From Timema cristinae (taxonomy: Eukaryota; Arthropoda; Insecta; Phasmatodea; Timematidae), in the NCBI GenBank assembly GCA_039000515.1, contig JBCFYV010000001.1, positions 33,564,061 to 33,628,060 on the forward strand: a DNA stretch of 64,000 nt, read 5' to 3'. A program made the position numbers and the translations under genes. Below, one piece after another: positions 1 to 11,489 of the stretch. How positions within the stretch are numbered: position 1 is the first letter of the stretch; every line of letters begins with the position of its first letter. The notes below the pieces were generated by a model that was not told the origin of the DNA, ran no database searches, and worked only from the letters and a program-made list of their open reading frames with translations.

Positions 1-24
1 AACGCTAATGCCATAGAGTAAGAA
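1..24 (+). repeat. 3' end of a non-LTR retrotransposon (fragment)
   Basis: Positions 4-22 repeat exactly the sequence at about 36707-36725, which is the 3' end of a retrotransposon C-terminal coding fragment. The body of this copy lies off the left edge. The assignment rests on that internal match alone. Confidence 0.5.
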
Positions 25-59
25 ATTAATAAGTTTCTCAAAATGTGTATGTTCTCTTT

Positions 60-1290
60 CTTTCAACCTATTAGGAGAAATGTTTGTACAATAATGATCT
101 ATTTCTATCATTTTGGGTTCAATAGTTAATATTTACCTATTTTATTGGTCAAAATTTATAAATTAGGAATTTAATAGCAATGCAATAACCATAAGATGTG
201 CAACCCCTAATAAAATGTCTAAAATGTTAATCCATAAAGTCAACATTTTAATACGAGGTGTTGACTTCAATATCAATATTTTTACTTTCTCCCTACCTAC
301 AGGTAGAGCAAGTATTGTGATCATAAAAAAAAATTGAACTCAAGATTTTGATGGATGTCAGTGTATTATGCATCACTTCCTGAACCCTAAAAAAGTGGTT
401 TTTTAAATGCCGTCTGTATCTCTGTCCATCTGTCTGTCGGTCTGTACCTCAGGCTAGAGCATAAATTATTTTACCGATTGGGCTAAAAATTTGTATATAG
501 GGTTTTCATAGGTTTACCCTGAAGAATTTTTGGGATTGAATATCCAACCTTAAAATTAAGGGTAGTTTATTTTAGGGTGAAAAGAGAAAAAAACGATTTT
601 ATCAAAATCGCTTTAACGATTTTGATTAGATTTAATTTCTAAGCTTTGATTTATATTACAAACCAAATGGCTACTTTCAACTTTTCATCAAAATACTTTA
701 AGGATTCCGGCCTGATACGTAAATTCTAATTTTTAATTTTATCTCTGTAAGTCTTTGAGATATGAAATTACTTATCATTGCATACATGTGGATCTATTTA
801 TGAAACACACCTTTTACTTGAAATATATTTTTATAAAACCAAAGGTTTTCAAGATATACACAAATATATTTTTCTTTTAATTTTGCCAACACTTAAGGTA
901 AAGTATTACATCCGTGAAAAAAAATCTAGCCCAAGATGTTGATGGATGTCGACATTTCATGACCCCCCCCCCCCCCCCAAGTCAAAAAGTGTTTTTTGCA
1001 ACACTGTCTGTGTGTTTGTCTAATCCTAAAATTAATAGCAGTATACTAGAGGATGAAAAGAGAAAAATTACATTCTCTCAAAATCGGCTATAACGATTCT
1101 CTCATTTTAGACTCAATAATTACCTATTTTATTGGTCAAAATTTATAAAAGATAAATTTAATAACAATGCGATAACCATAAGATGTGCATCCCCTAGTAA
1201 AATGACGAAAATTTTTACTGGAAGTCATAATTTTAATACGAAATGTTGACATTCAAGGACCCAATATAGATATGTTTTATTGGTTCAAAT
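60..1290 (+). repeat. Divergent direct repeats of an unclassified AT-rich element
   Basis: Two modules occur twice in direct orientation: one at about 105-290 and 1092-1262, the other at about 340-620 and 930-1110. The second contains a CTGTCTGT-like pyrimidine/GT stretch (420-450) of a kind common in insect dispersed repeats. A run of 16 C lies at 963-978. No open frame or inverted termini were seen, so the class is unknown. Confidence 0.5.
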
Positions 1291-1299
1291 ATACAAATG

Positions 1300-4200
1300 A
1301 AGTAGTTAATTCTTTAAAAAAAAAATTATGAAATTTAAAACCATGAGTTAAAAAATGTTTTATGTATGTCTAGAGCAATTTGTTCTGGGTTTGCTAGTGT
1401 TAGTGTATATTATATTACAAATTTTGAGTAAATATCTCCATTTCTAAACAATAGAACAAGAAAGATCGTGCGGAGTTCTGTACCATTTATTTAGACTAAT
1501 ATATCTAAGCTATAGTACTTATTATAACTTAAATGACTAAATTAATAAATATAAATTGATAATGTTTAAAAGGGGCTGTACAATAAGTTTATAACTTATA
1601 TTTATTTTCCCCTTATGTAACACTGTAAAGTAAAACAAAAATTAGTGAGACACATATGTTTATATTATAAATGTTGAAAAATGCCAACACTAAATGTGTA
1701 TGTTAACAATGATTCTGATAGATTGAAATGATATTTTAAAAAATAAACCAACATTTTACTTTAAGTGGAAGTATTTCTTATACTAAACTACAAACTTCAC
1801 ATTCAATAGCATTTAAAGTAATAAGTGAATAACCATTCAAATATGTTTACTAATTTACTTAGATAATAGTAGTAGTAAAAGTACACGATTAGTGCAACTT
1901 ATTTTCAGCTTTTACACTTTAAGAACCAACTAAAAATATTCATGGTCATGAATTATTAATAGTTCAGAGTTAGTAAATATTTACAAGTAAACAAAACTTT
2001 GTAATAGCTTGTGTTGTTTTATTATGTGGGTTTCTTCAAAAGAACAAGACTTGACAAGAAATGAAGCATTTGAAGAAAACAAAAATGTAATTAAAATGTA
2101 CAGCATAAAATGTACTGTAATTAGATAAAAACTGAACATATTATTTTAAAAACCATGTTAAGTGAAACAATGCCACAACTTGACTTCATATTTTGTTGTT
2201 CTAAAACATTGAAAATGTAGAGTGAGGCATTGATAGAGAAACAAGCACTTACAATCTAGTTTGTTGGCGAAATCTTTTTCTGTACTATTAAAAAAAAATT
2301 GGATGCGAACTTGGATACACTTCATAGACTAATGCACAAAATAATATTTATTGTCAATATAGAAAAAAAATTATGATATTTTAACAAAAATACTTTGTAA
2401 TAACAATAAAAAGTGTAATTTGTATTTCTTCATTGGTTTATTAGTTAATATTCCTTGTGCGATGTATATCACTTAGAATTGTTTGTATTTCACATATGAA
2501 TACAATTCTCAATCCAACATCACAAAGTAAATCAATGTTATAAACATAACACATTTTAAAAACACACCATTAACTTAATTTTCACTGAAGTTAAAAAAAA
2601 ATATTAATTCAAATAAACAATTAATAGGAAACCAGAAAAGTTAATTGATTGTAGGCAAATAGTAGATTTAATGTATGATCATACAATGTAACCACCATCT
2701 ATTTAATCCGGTGTATGGCACAGTATACTTCAACAGCTAAAGCTGTCCAAATTAATGAACTGGAATGAGATTCCAATTACTAGTCAATAGAGATAAGATT
2801 TATATATTAAATAGCACTTATTTTGTTGTTGTTGTAAATTACAATACACATACACGGTTGAGCATTATCATCCATGAAAAGACACTCGTCTCAGAAAGCA
2901 AAAGATTATGTCGCTTTTTTTACAGCTAAATACTGGCCACGATTGCTTGGTTCCCCACCTCTGCAGACTTATATTCATCTCCTCACCTTGTACTTTTGAT
3001 GAAGTTAATTCTAGAATGGATAGAGCTAATTTAATTCACTGCTATTGGGATGTAAGAAGAAAAATGGTATAACTACAATATGCCGGCCATTAGCAACCAA
3101 CCAGCAAACTATGTTAAAAAACACTTTTAATATGCAGGTTTAATCTTCATAGTAACTTCTGATTGCCATGTAGAACTAAAAAGTTTCTACAAACATCAAC
3201 AATAATTATAAATAAAAATAATGTGGCCCCTTCAACTTCTTGGATTAGAAAGAAAACTAGATGTGTTACAACCAAGAATAAAAATTAGCACATATCTCTT
3301 TACAAGTATAATCTGCTTTCTTTAAAAAATATATATATATTCATTGTTTTATCACTGAAAATAGAAATAAAAAGATATTTATTAATATTATGGCTCGACA
3401 ATCATCTAATGGGCTCCTCAATATTGAAACAAATTAATGCATGTTTATAATCTGTATTTTTACACAAAACCAACTATACATTCATTTTTATGTACATACA
3501 GAACTTACTTGACAAAATTATTTATTTCAATGAATTTCATGTCAAAGATAAAGCAATACAAATATTAATAAATACTGGTACTTGTATTTAAAGTTTACTG
3601 TCACTTGTCCAATAACATATTATAAAAATTATTTCTTATAAAAATAATAGTTAAATGCAACAATCCACTACGGTATGTATTCAACGAAATTTAAAAAAAA
3701 CACTTTATTTTACATAATAATATGACAGCCCACTTGAACATCATTGACAGGGCAAGATTTTTTTCAATAATGTTAACAAATGAATCACTTTTAGGGATAT
3801 TCATGGCTCTATTGGTAAAAAAAGCTTTTAAACTTCACTTCTTCTGCAAGTTATTCAAAAGTTATTTGTTCATCTCAAATATATGTATAAACAAACCGCT
3901 CTGTCACTTAATATGTGCAGTTTGGAAATTATTTTTGAAAGCTTATAGCAACATAATAGGAAATGATGTAACATTATCGATATTATGTTGGCATCACTGT
4001 TAATAATGGTAAAGTTGACAAATAGCAGAATTTTATGATATTCAAAGGGTCTATTATTTAAAATATACACTACAAGGGACACTTTTCTCCAAAAATAAAT
4101 ATTTAATAATAAGCTTGAGATCTTGAGAGTAAAAGAGTATCCATTTGAAGTGCATCTTGGAAACGTTGTTAATGGAGTTACTAGATTTCTATAATTGATA

Positions 4201-4353
4201 CGTACATATTATACTAATAATACTATAAGATAAACCATAATTATACTAAACAAACAAAATCTGTTTTTTTATGATACTAAATATCTAAATGCTATAAAAA
4301 TAACTTAAGAAATGATGTTCAGTGACATGTCCCAATGAAAAACCTGTAGGGGA
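1300..4353. other. AT-rich non-coding stretch, including probable 3' UTR of the minus-strand gene
   Basis: Only short chance open frames occur here. The part nearest 4354 should hold the 3' UTR of the minus-strand exon. Several TTTATT hexamers (AATAAA on the minus strand) are present, for example near 3703, but none can be singled out as the cleavage signal. No repeat family with a name was recognised. Confidence 0.35.
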
Positions 4354-6780
4354 CTACCTAACTATATGTTTACGACGGCGTTTTTCATGAATTTTTTTCA
4401 TATAATCATCTACTCGCTCTGATGTTTGAGTAAGGTATTCCCTAGAATGTCTTTTAAATCTTCTTGAATGAACTTTTTTGTTTCTCTGGCAAATCTTTTC
4501 TTGCTCACTGTCCTTCAATACTCTAAGATCTAAAACCTGCTTAGCATCTGCCTCTACACTTTCATGCTTGCCTGAATCACTTAGCTTTGATGGTTGATTA
4601 CTATCAATAGGGGTAGAACTTGGTTCAGTCTTCAACAAAAATGAAATAGAACTTTCTTTCTCCGACACAGGAATTTGCTTCAGCTCTGCTGGAGTTTTGA
4701 ATAATCTTCTTTCTTGGAACATCTTTAGATCCAAACAATCTGTTTTTGAATCTTGTTTTTGTTGAACACTTGCAGATTCATTATCACAGGTTTTTAATAA
4801 TCTACATTTAAGTATACATTTTGTACATTTGCAATAATCTTGTTTCTCAAAAGTGGCACTTTTATGATGAAGGGTGTTATGGTATTCTTGAGGATATATT
4901 GGGTGTCTGTGATAGGAAGGAAGTTTAGGACTATTGCCTTTATCTTGTTGTGAAGTTTGACAATACCTACCTGTAGGACTTTGTGAAGGATCATAAGTTT
5001 GTTCAAGCTTTACAGAAACTGTTGAATTTATACAAGATTCTTCCATTGCAGGGATCTGTTTTAGTTCAGCCGCAGTTTTGAATGTTTTTCTAATAGATTC
5101 ACTCCTTTGTGAAAACGATTTCACATCTAAGAAATTTGAATGGCAGTTTCCTGTGTCATTATATATGCTACTTCTAAGAGTTTCAGGACATTTACAATGA
5201 ATTAGTTCTGCTGTAGAGTTATCTAATTTCCTCCTAGTTTTATATTCATAATCATAGTCATATAGCTCAGACACATAATTTGGATAGTGACATGCATATT
5301 GCATATAGTTTGAATCAACTTGTCGTGGCAATGACTCCCTCGCTTTCTTAGCTAAAAATATATTTTCCTCACTATTCAAATCAATATTCTTTTCTGAAAA
5401 TGTTGACCATACAAAAGGGTCCATTTTGTCATGCAAATACATGTTTTGCTTAGTGTTTGAATCAATTTCTTGTTTTATATACGACGATCCTACTAGATCC
5501 TTATCATCTTCCACAGGAAGATGCAGAGTGGCCATATTTTGAGCTAAATACACATTTCTCTCATTGTTAACGGTCACTTCTTGTTTTACGTATGATTTTA
5601 TGTTCCTCAAATGTTGATCGCCTTTAAAGTTTTTGTTTAAGTTTACTTTATGACCTTCAATAGTTGGTAAAGCTAGAGCTTCATGCACAGATTCCAGTGC
5701 ACACATATCTCTATTGAAATCAGTTCTCTCGGGTAACTGATAGCAATCATAATAATTAATAGGGTTATCATAAAGTGAATATGTTGGACTGTTATTTACT
5801 GCTTCCACATTATTTGTAAACAAGGTTTTGCTTAGCTCCAACTCTGCAATACTTATCATGGGTGTTGCTGGGTAAGAAGGTAAACTTTCAGAAATTGATG
5901 ACTTGAGAGAGTCTGTTTTAACATTGGTTTCGAATACATGGGTTAAACACTTTAAACGCTTCTTCAAAGGCAATGAAGAATCCACTTCAAGTTTATATTT
6001 TGGCTCCACTTCAATACAATTTATAGACTTAGAACTTTGTTTAATTTTACCATGACTTGAGTCTTCAACTTCCTTTATAGTATTTTTAGTGTTTTTATGA
6101 ACAATGAATGGTGTTGTAGTGCAGTTACTATCTCCAATGTTTGAGCCCATTAGTATACGTGATGTTGTCAATTCCTGACAGTTATCCAGAACAACTGACG
6201 AGCCCTGTGAAAGGTTTGAGCTTGCTACTTCACAACTAAGATCTGCATCAGTACTACTAACATTTATCATGACACTGCTGGAATCAGCACAAACCTTAAT
6301 TACCAGGGGGCCATTCACAATGTCGGTCCTTTTGACATTCATGGTAGCAATGTTGGTAACTCTACTTTCACACACTTTATTTGCAACTGCAGCACCTTGG
6401 ATCGGATCAACTTTATTATTAACGAATGAATTTTTAGCAGAATCTAAACTATTACTAACACCAATCATAGAGTCGAGACTGATATCATCAAACAAAGCAT
6501 CATTTACCATATCCGAAGGACATTTATTTACAGATATATTGATTACAGATCCTATCTTTTTACTCCCAGAAATATGTGTAGTTCTTTGAGAATCAAGATT
6601 TTGAGCTCTTGAAAGGTTATGATTGCATGATTTAGTCCTATCAACAAAATTATCATATGGGATGTTATATTGGCATAATTTGGTGTCCTCAACCGAATTT
6701 TCATGTGTAATTTTAGAAGAATTACTTTCTATTGTATCAGATACTGAGTTATTGAAATTGGTTTGATATTCAGATCTAAA
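4354..6780 (-). CDS. Unrecognised SUMO-motif-rich protein, C-terminal segment of long exon
   Basis: I do not recognise the family. The frame is open from 6780 to the TAG at 4356-4354; its first Met is at 6510 (718 residues), but it reads on upstream and continues the segments at 6729-8116 after one-base shifts. It is Ser/Asn/Lys/Glu rich with no membrane span or enzyme motif. Counting from Met 6510, SUMO-type motifs are VKQE (308), IKQE (345), VKLE (500) and LKTE (626). A module ending in K-T-x-AELKQIP occurs twice (about 477-504 and 604-631), each preceded by a Cys-Lys-Cys cluster and LD-V/L-K-x-F. A shorter motif of the N-V/M/I-Y/F-L type occurs three times (about 319, 356, 383). The last 45 residues are strongly basic. 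A nuclear, chromatin- or transcription-associated scaffold is an inference from composition. Confidence 0.6.
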   Translation of the reverse strand, partial: FRSEYQTNFNNSVSDTIESNSSKITHENSVEDTKLCQYNIPYDNFVDRTKSCNHNLSRAQNLDSQRTTHISGSKKIGSVINISVNKCPSDMVNDALFDDISLDSMIGVSNSLDSAKNSFVNNKVDPIQGAAVANKVCESRVTNIATMNVKRTDIVNGPLVIKVCADSSSVMINVSSTDADLSCEVASSNLSQGSSVVLDNCQELTTSRILMGSNIGDSNCTTTPFIVHKNTKNTIKEVEDSSHGKIKQSSKSINCIEVEPKYKLEVDSSLPLKKRLKCLTHVFETNVKTDSLKSSISESLPSYPATPMISIAELELSKTLFTNNVEAVNNSPTYSLYDNPINYYDCYQLPERTDFNRDMCALESVHEALALPTIEGHKVNLNKNFKGDQHLRNIKSYVKQEVTVNNERNVYLAQNMATLHLPVEDDKDLVGSSYIKQEIDSNTKQNMYLHDKMDPFVWSTFSEKNIDLNSEENIFLAKKARESLPRQVDSNYMQYACHYPNYVSELYDYDYEYKTRRKLDNSTAELIHCKCPETLRSSIYNDTGNCHSNFLDVKSFSQRSESIRKTFKTAAELKQIPAMEESCINSTVSVKLEQTYDPSQSPTGRYCQTSQQDKGNSPKLPSYHRHPIYPQEYHNTLHHKSATFEKQDYCKCTKCILKCRLLKTCDNESASVQQKQDSKTDCLDLKMFQERRLFKTPAELKQIPVSEKESSISFLLKTEPSSTPIDSNQPSKLSDSGKHESVEADAKQVLDLRVLKDSEQEKICQRNKKVHSRRFKRHSREYLTQTSERVDDYMKKIHEKRRRKHIVR

Positions 6781-7364
6781 TTAGAAGCTTCCTTACACAT
6801 TATAAAATCCGACTCAACATCAGCTTTATCTGGGATTAAAGACACATTCCTAGAAGATGCACCCACTAAAAAAGCGGTTGTTTCAACTTGTGATGTCAAA
6901 TCTGGGATGAGTAGAGTATTTGTATCTTCAACATTAGTTTCAATTTTACTCAAATATGTGTTATCAGAATAATTTCCAGATTTTATGTGTTTCTCAACAC
7001 AGATTTCTTCATTTTCTGGATGTGAAAAATCAATATTTGTATTTGGTGTTTCATTTGAAACAATATTACCTAGCTGTTTGGCTTCAGTCTTGTCAATGTC
7101 AAATTTAATTTCCTTCAATGGTCTTAAAACACTGCCAGTATTTTCCTCAACACTCAATAGCATATTATCTTCATTTGCTAAATTCACATGGCACATCAAA
7201 TTGAATATGTCCTTATCTTCAATTTTCTTCTTACCTAAAAATGAGCTGTCAGTCTCATTCTCCTTAGTAATGCTGTTGCTTTTCCCAGAGTCTTTTTTTG
7301 ATTTCACATTGTCTGGGAGTTCAAAAGAACCTAAACTACAATTTGGCAGAGCTTCCGAACCTAT
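6729..7364 (-). CDS. Unrecognised protein, middle segment of long exon
   Basis: This segment lies in a second reading frame and continues the segment at 7361-8116. The upstream TGA at 7367-7365 and the first segment's TAG at 7363-7361 confine the switch of frame to seven bases. It encodes about 210 acidic, Ser/Asn/Thr-rich residues without a known domain, ending at a TAG at 6731-6729. The next segment's frame is open from 6780, so the second switch lies between 6729 and 6780. Both switches run in the same direction and each would be repaired by one extra base. That suits single-base deletion errors in the assembly or a recent pseudogene. Composition matches both neighbours, so all three segments probably form one original exon. 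Confidence 0.55.
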   Translation of the reverse strand: MGSEALPNCSLGSFELPDNVKSKKDSGKSNSITKENETDSSFLGKKKIEDKDIFNLMCHVNLANEDNMLLSVEENTGSVLRPLKEIKFDIDKTEAKQLGNIVSNETPNTNIDFSHPENEEICVEKHIKSGNYSDNTYLSKIETNVEDTNTLLIPDLTSQVETTAFLVGASSRNVSLIPDKADVESDFIMCKEASNLDLNIKPISITQYLIQ

Positions 7365-8116
7365 TCAGAGACAACTTTAGGAACAGGCTGTTGAGACTTG
7401 ACGTTTTCCTCTATATTTTGAGGACTACATACATTTGTAGAGCACACTTTGGTATTCTGCTGCACAGGGACAGCATTGGTGTCACAAAATGAAGCCTCTG
7501 TGACATTATCTAGCATACTTTTGATAGCAGTTTCTAATATATCTTGTACTATGAGCCTAGAGTCATTATGAAACTTAGTGTGGTCTTGAAGATGTGCTGC
7601 GGTGGAGACTTCAACTAGAGAACTTAAATTAGCTTGCTTGAGGTTGTCTCGTAGAACACAATTAGCGCTATCATTCTGTGGAGTTGAGAGGCCAAGTTGA
7701 GATGATAAACTAACAGATGCCGGCAAAGATGGGCTAGAAAATTTATTAGTGTTTAATCTACACTTGTTTTTCAGTGTTTTCTTTCTTTTTCTTCTTTTTT
7801 TGATTTTGTTTAAAAGAATTTTCCCTCGCTTGATACGAAGAGTTGGTACAACATCTGTGGGTTTTGATGTGTCACCCTTAATATAACTTGGTTTTTTCTT
7901 AATCCTATATACGTCGACAGAAGTTTCATTTTTTTCACCAGGGATGCACACATTATTTTGTCCCTTGTCTTGGTAAGGGAGATTTGAAGTTTTCAAGAAG
8001 ATAGTTTCATTTGAAGTAATTTTGGGGTGAAAAACTTGTGGCAAACAAGAGTCTGCACTGTAGAGTATAGACGAAATATCATGGAAAAGATTCTTGCCAC
8101 AGCCATCACCAATAAT
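7361..8116 (-). CDS. Unrecognised protein, first segment of long exon, with basic nuclear-localisation-like cluster
   Basis: The frame enters at a splice acceptor: on the minus strand a TTTGCTGATTTCAG tract ends at 8117 and coding starts in phase 0 at 8116. Upstream exons must therefore exist. The segment gives about 251 residues before the TAG at 7363-7361. Its main feature is a Lys/Arg cluster (KKRRKRKK) encoded near 7780-7800, which resembles a nuclear localisation signal; the rest is Ser/Asn-rich and looks disordered. The nearest upstream minus-strand exon I recognise is the AN1-finger exon ending at 17960, which also ends in phase 0. That allows the two to be spliced together but does not show that they are. 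Confidence 0.55.
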   Translation of the reverse strand: MIGDGCGKNLFHDISSILYSADSCLPQVFHPKITSNETIFLKTSNLPYQDKGQNNVCIPGEKNETSVDVYRIKKKPSYIKGDTSKPTDVVPTLRIKRGKILLNKIKKRRKRKKTLKNKCRLNTNKFSSPSLPASVSLSSQLGLSTPQNDSANCVLRDNLKQANLSSLVEVSTAAHLQDHTKFHNDSRLIVQDILETAIKSMLDNVTEASFCDTNAVPVQQNTKVCSTNVCSPQNIEENVKSQQPVPKVVSE

Positions 8117-8299
8117 CTGAAATCAGCAAAGATTATAGTCCTAAGTTTGTAAAACTAGGAAATAAGTGCTGCTATGATTTTAAATACAGTTTTATCAACT
8201 CTCCTCAATTTATATAGAACAATAAACCCAAACACTTCTTAGAACTAAGTATTGTAAAGTAGGCATAAATAGTGATGATGTTTTAGCTTAATCAGACAT

Positions 8300-8336
8300 T
8301 GGTGTATAACCCGAATGGGTAGTAGGACGTGGTGCC
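8300..8336 (+). repeat. SINE family A tail fragment
   Basis: The segment matches the 3' tail shared by SINE families A1 and A2 (ACCCGAATGGGTAGTA followed by GACGTGGTGC). The head and body are missing. Confidence 0.55.
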
Positions 8337-8618
8337 AAAAAAACTTAATCAGCCTTTAGCAATTGAATTTAAGAGTTAAATAAGATACTTTTAAATTGCG
8401 AACAAACCACAGCTTTAAACTATTGCATTAAACTTATTGTCTGTTGACATTTTTAAAACAAATATATTAATAATGTAGTACAAGAATCCATACATATAGA
8501 TTAATAAAAACTGTTAATGATTAGTTATTGATATTCATTTGTTTTTATAGTGCAAGAGACCAAGTGCTAAAATAATTATATTTGATTTTAATTCAGACAT
8601 TTTAGTCAATTTAATAAA

Positions 8619-8760
8619 CAGTGGTGCCCCGTTTTATGGCATTCCGCCAATATAGCAGTTTTTAATACATGTTCACTATGCTTTTGTATTGCTCTTCCTG
8701 TGTATGTCAGCATGCCGTGCACAGTTAATAGCTTTGGTCACCATTTTATGTTGGTAATTC
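8619..8760. mobile_element. Possible left end of a Tc1/mariner-type element
   Basis: The sequence CAGTGGTGCCCCG followed by a GCATTCCGCC stretch has the look of a mariner/Tigger terminus. The expected TA duplication and an opposite end were not seen, so the extent is a guess. Confidence 0.25.
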
Positions 8761-11109
8761 AGTCTGTTTATGGTAGTGATGGGCACTATCGGGATAGTTT
8801 TCATTCAATTGAATGATCTATTGCACACTTCCTGTCATGCTATATCCATGCTGTTAATTTATCCATCCTCCAAAAAACTTTTATTTTCAGATATCTAATG
8901 TTTGAATAAAAATCACAAACAAAAATCGAGAATATAAATACGTACAATATATAAAAAATTAGGTCTATTTTGCTTTTAAGAAGCATATGATTACAAGAAT
9001 GTTTAGTAGTCTAGTACAAATTGAACAGTACACTTGTTTTGGAGTTCATTATTCATTTTTTATTAAAATTTAGATTGAACATAACTTCTGTTTATAATGA
9101 TTACATTTTGTAGTGGGGACACTAAGATATTTTTAGAGCTTCAATTGACTTTCTATGCAAAGCATTCGAGGTACTGTATTAAGTTCATCACAGTATAATA
9201 GTTACAATAAATGCTATTATTGTCTAATGGATTGAATTCCTCTTGCAATTGGAATTTCCATCAAAATGTATTATGTTAGCATTTATGTTTCTATAACACA
9301 TATCTTCAAGTATAAGGTCATGCCATATCCTACTTACTGTCACAGGGAACCAACTTGTTTAGTATGTCTTTTAGGAAGAAATAACCAGTTTTTTTTACAT
9401 AAGGGATTCCAAAAGTAAGAGTACTTTTGTATAGTTACATTGGTAGACTTATTATTTTCAAATATATGGTTTAAATTTATCAGATGCTTCCTGAATTAAC
9501 TTTAACTATACATTAATTCTTAATTTTGATATACATGATTAACTAATTTCCAAAAATCATGTATTTAATCATATTGTATGCTTCAAATACATTCACTTCC
9601 TAAAAGTAGCATGTTTATTAAATAAAAATGACTCCTCTCCAATTTGAACACACATTTCTTATTTAAAATTGGCCATTTAAATATTTGCTGTCGGCTTTAA
9701 TCCAAAATGTAAGGCCCTCAAACAAGTGAAAGTATCCGTTAAGTTTGAATGACGAGTCAACACGAGTCAGTCAGACACACACAGTTGCCAACAATGACTT
9801 ATACACTCGTAAACAGATTGGGTAATAGAATGACACGATATCATACTAGTTTAGTACTTTGCTCAAATAACTTTGACATGTCAAAATGAGCCATTTATTA
9901 AGACATTACTATACAAACTATATATTATTTTCACCAACTGTGCTACCTTGTTAAAAAATATATTTTCTGTTTGATGTTGAGAAATGACAAGTGATGCAAA
10001 CTTGATACTTGCAATAAAAATTCAGTGATGGTGTACAATGCTTCGATTAACAATTATAACCCCAGTGTTTAGTTATCAGACTCCTTCTGACAACTAAGTC
10101 ATAATATTGCAATCTAAGAAGTCGGACTTGGATTAATTATATGATAATTTCCAGTTTGAAAAATGTATTTGCACACCACTTCATTGGTACCTGCCATTAT
10201 TAAACCATTTCAAGCATTATATAGAACCTAAGGTATCATTATTTCTCTAAGTACATATAGATAAGGCCCCAAAAATATTTTACTTGGCTCTCTTCTGATA
10301 ACTAATAAAATAGCTACACAACATGTTTGTATATATTCATCATAAGGTTCAGTATTAGTTATATTTTAGATTGAAAGCTTCAGACTCATAACATTAATAA
10401 CATGCCACAGTGTATGAAAATCAAATAATGCTGGCAAGTTTAATTGTAGTGCAGGTTATTAGATTCAGTGTCCCGCTAGTGAAAGACAATATAGTGTAGA
10501 AAAAGCTGGTAGTAATGTAACTCCAACTCCAGTTGCGAAAACAATATTTTGAAGCATAGATGAGGCCAGCACGTTTATTCGCAGTATTTAATAAAGATAT
10601 AATTGCAAAATAGAATCAGTTTTTTCACGAGAACAAAATACAATAAAAATTAACCTTTTTTTCATGTGACATATAAATAATATTACACAAATAAGGTAAT
10701 GTTCTAGAAACCCATTTAATACTGCAGAACAGATAACTTTTTGCTAGTGAAAATTTAATCACATGTTTTTTAACATGCTTCTTAAGCTGCCATAGACATT
10801 TTTTAGAATATTCCTCCCAATATTTTCTCAAAAATTTAATAGGATCTCTCTCAAAATGTTATGTATATTTGGGGAAATTAATGACGAGACTAATGTAAAA
10901 AAGAAGAAGAAAGAAATAACAATGTATTTAAACAGTTGTTACATTTAGTCTATAATTTGAATAACAATTTTATACATACAAATAATATGCAAAGCTCTAG
11001 TGCCAAAAGTCATCATCATCATCATTAATTATTACCAGCCTTTAGCCGACTCAGTTATTAAAATCCCTCCCTTCCACCATTCTTCTCCTCTCACTTGCAC
11101 ACTTTCTGC

Positions 11110-11336
11110 CAGTAGAGTGGGGCTACTTTGGTGTTGAGTGACAGCTCACAGCTGATAGCTTTGAAAAGTTACCAGACCAAATTATGTATCTCTATGCCGA
11201 ACCATATGATCTGCAAAAACATGTGTTTAGCAGCTGTCACTTCTGACGGTCAAAATGTAGGTATATACCTAAATGTTGACTGTCAGAAGTCAGCTGTGAG
11301 CTGTCAGTCAGCACCAAAGAAGCCATGGGGCTACTG
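11110..11336. mobile_element. Foldback MITE with long inverted termini
   Basis: Arms at 11121-11154 and 11291-11324 are inverted copies matching at 31 of 34 positions, with CAGTAG/CTACTG at the outer edges. A second, inner inverted pair (ACTTCTGAC / CTGTCAGAAGT) continues the foldback. No target duplication could be fixed, so the superfamily is open. The 108-codon open frame crossing it is chance. Confidence 0.6.
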
Positions 11337-11489
11337 TAGTAGAAATACATACAAAGAATTAATTACAAGAGACTACATGAATCAAATTAATTTCTATGTA
11401 TTGCTTATTAGGAAGATTGGGTGGTCAAATTATTTTGAAAAATCACTTACCTAACAGTATTCACTTGGCTACAGTATTTTTTTATTTGA

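Larger units (their letters stand above)
8117..11105. other. AT-rich non-coding stretch (intron or intergenic)
   Basis: No coding exon was recognised on either strand. A search by eye for the missing second AN1 finger of the ZFAND2-like gene (Cys/His pairs, KHRH-type motif) found nothing. If the long exon at 4354-8116 belongs to that gene, this is intron; otherwise it is intergenic. Confidence 0.3.

Noticed and set aside
6729..7307. Independent gene starting at Met 7307
   Set aside because: Its frame continues upstream without a start and joins the neighbouring segments after single-base shifts.
11128..11454. 108-codon plus-strand open frame
   Set aside because: Most of it lies across the foldback MITE at 11110-11336; no domain.
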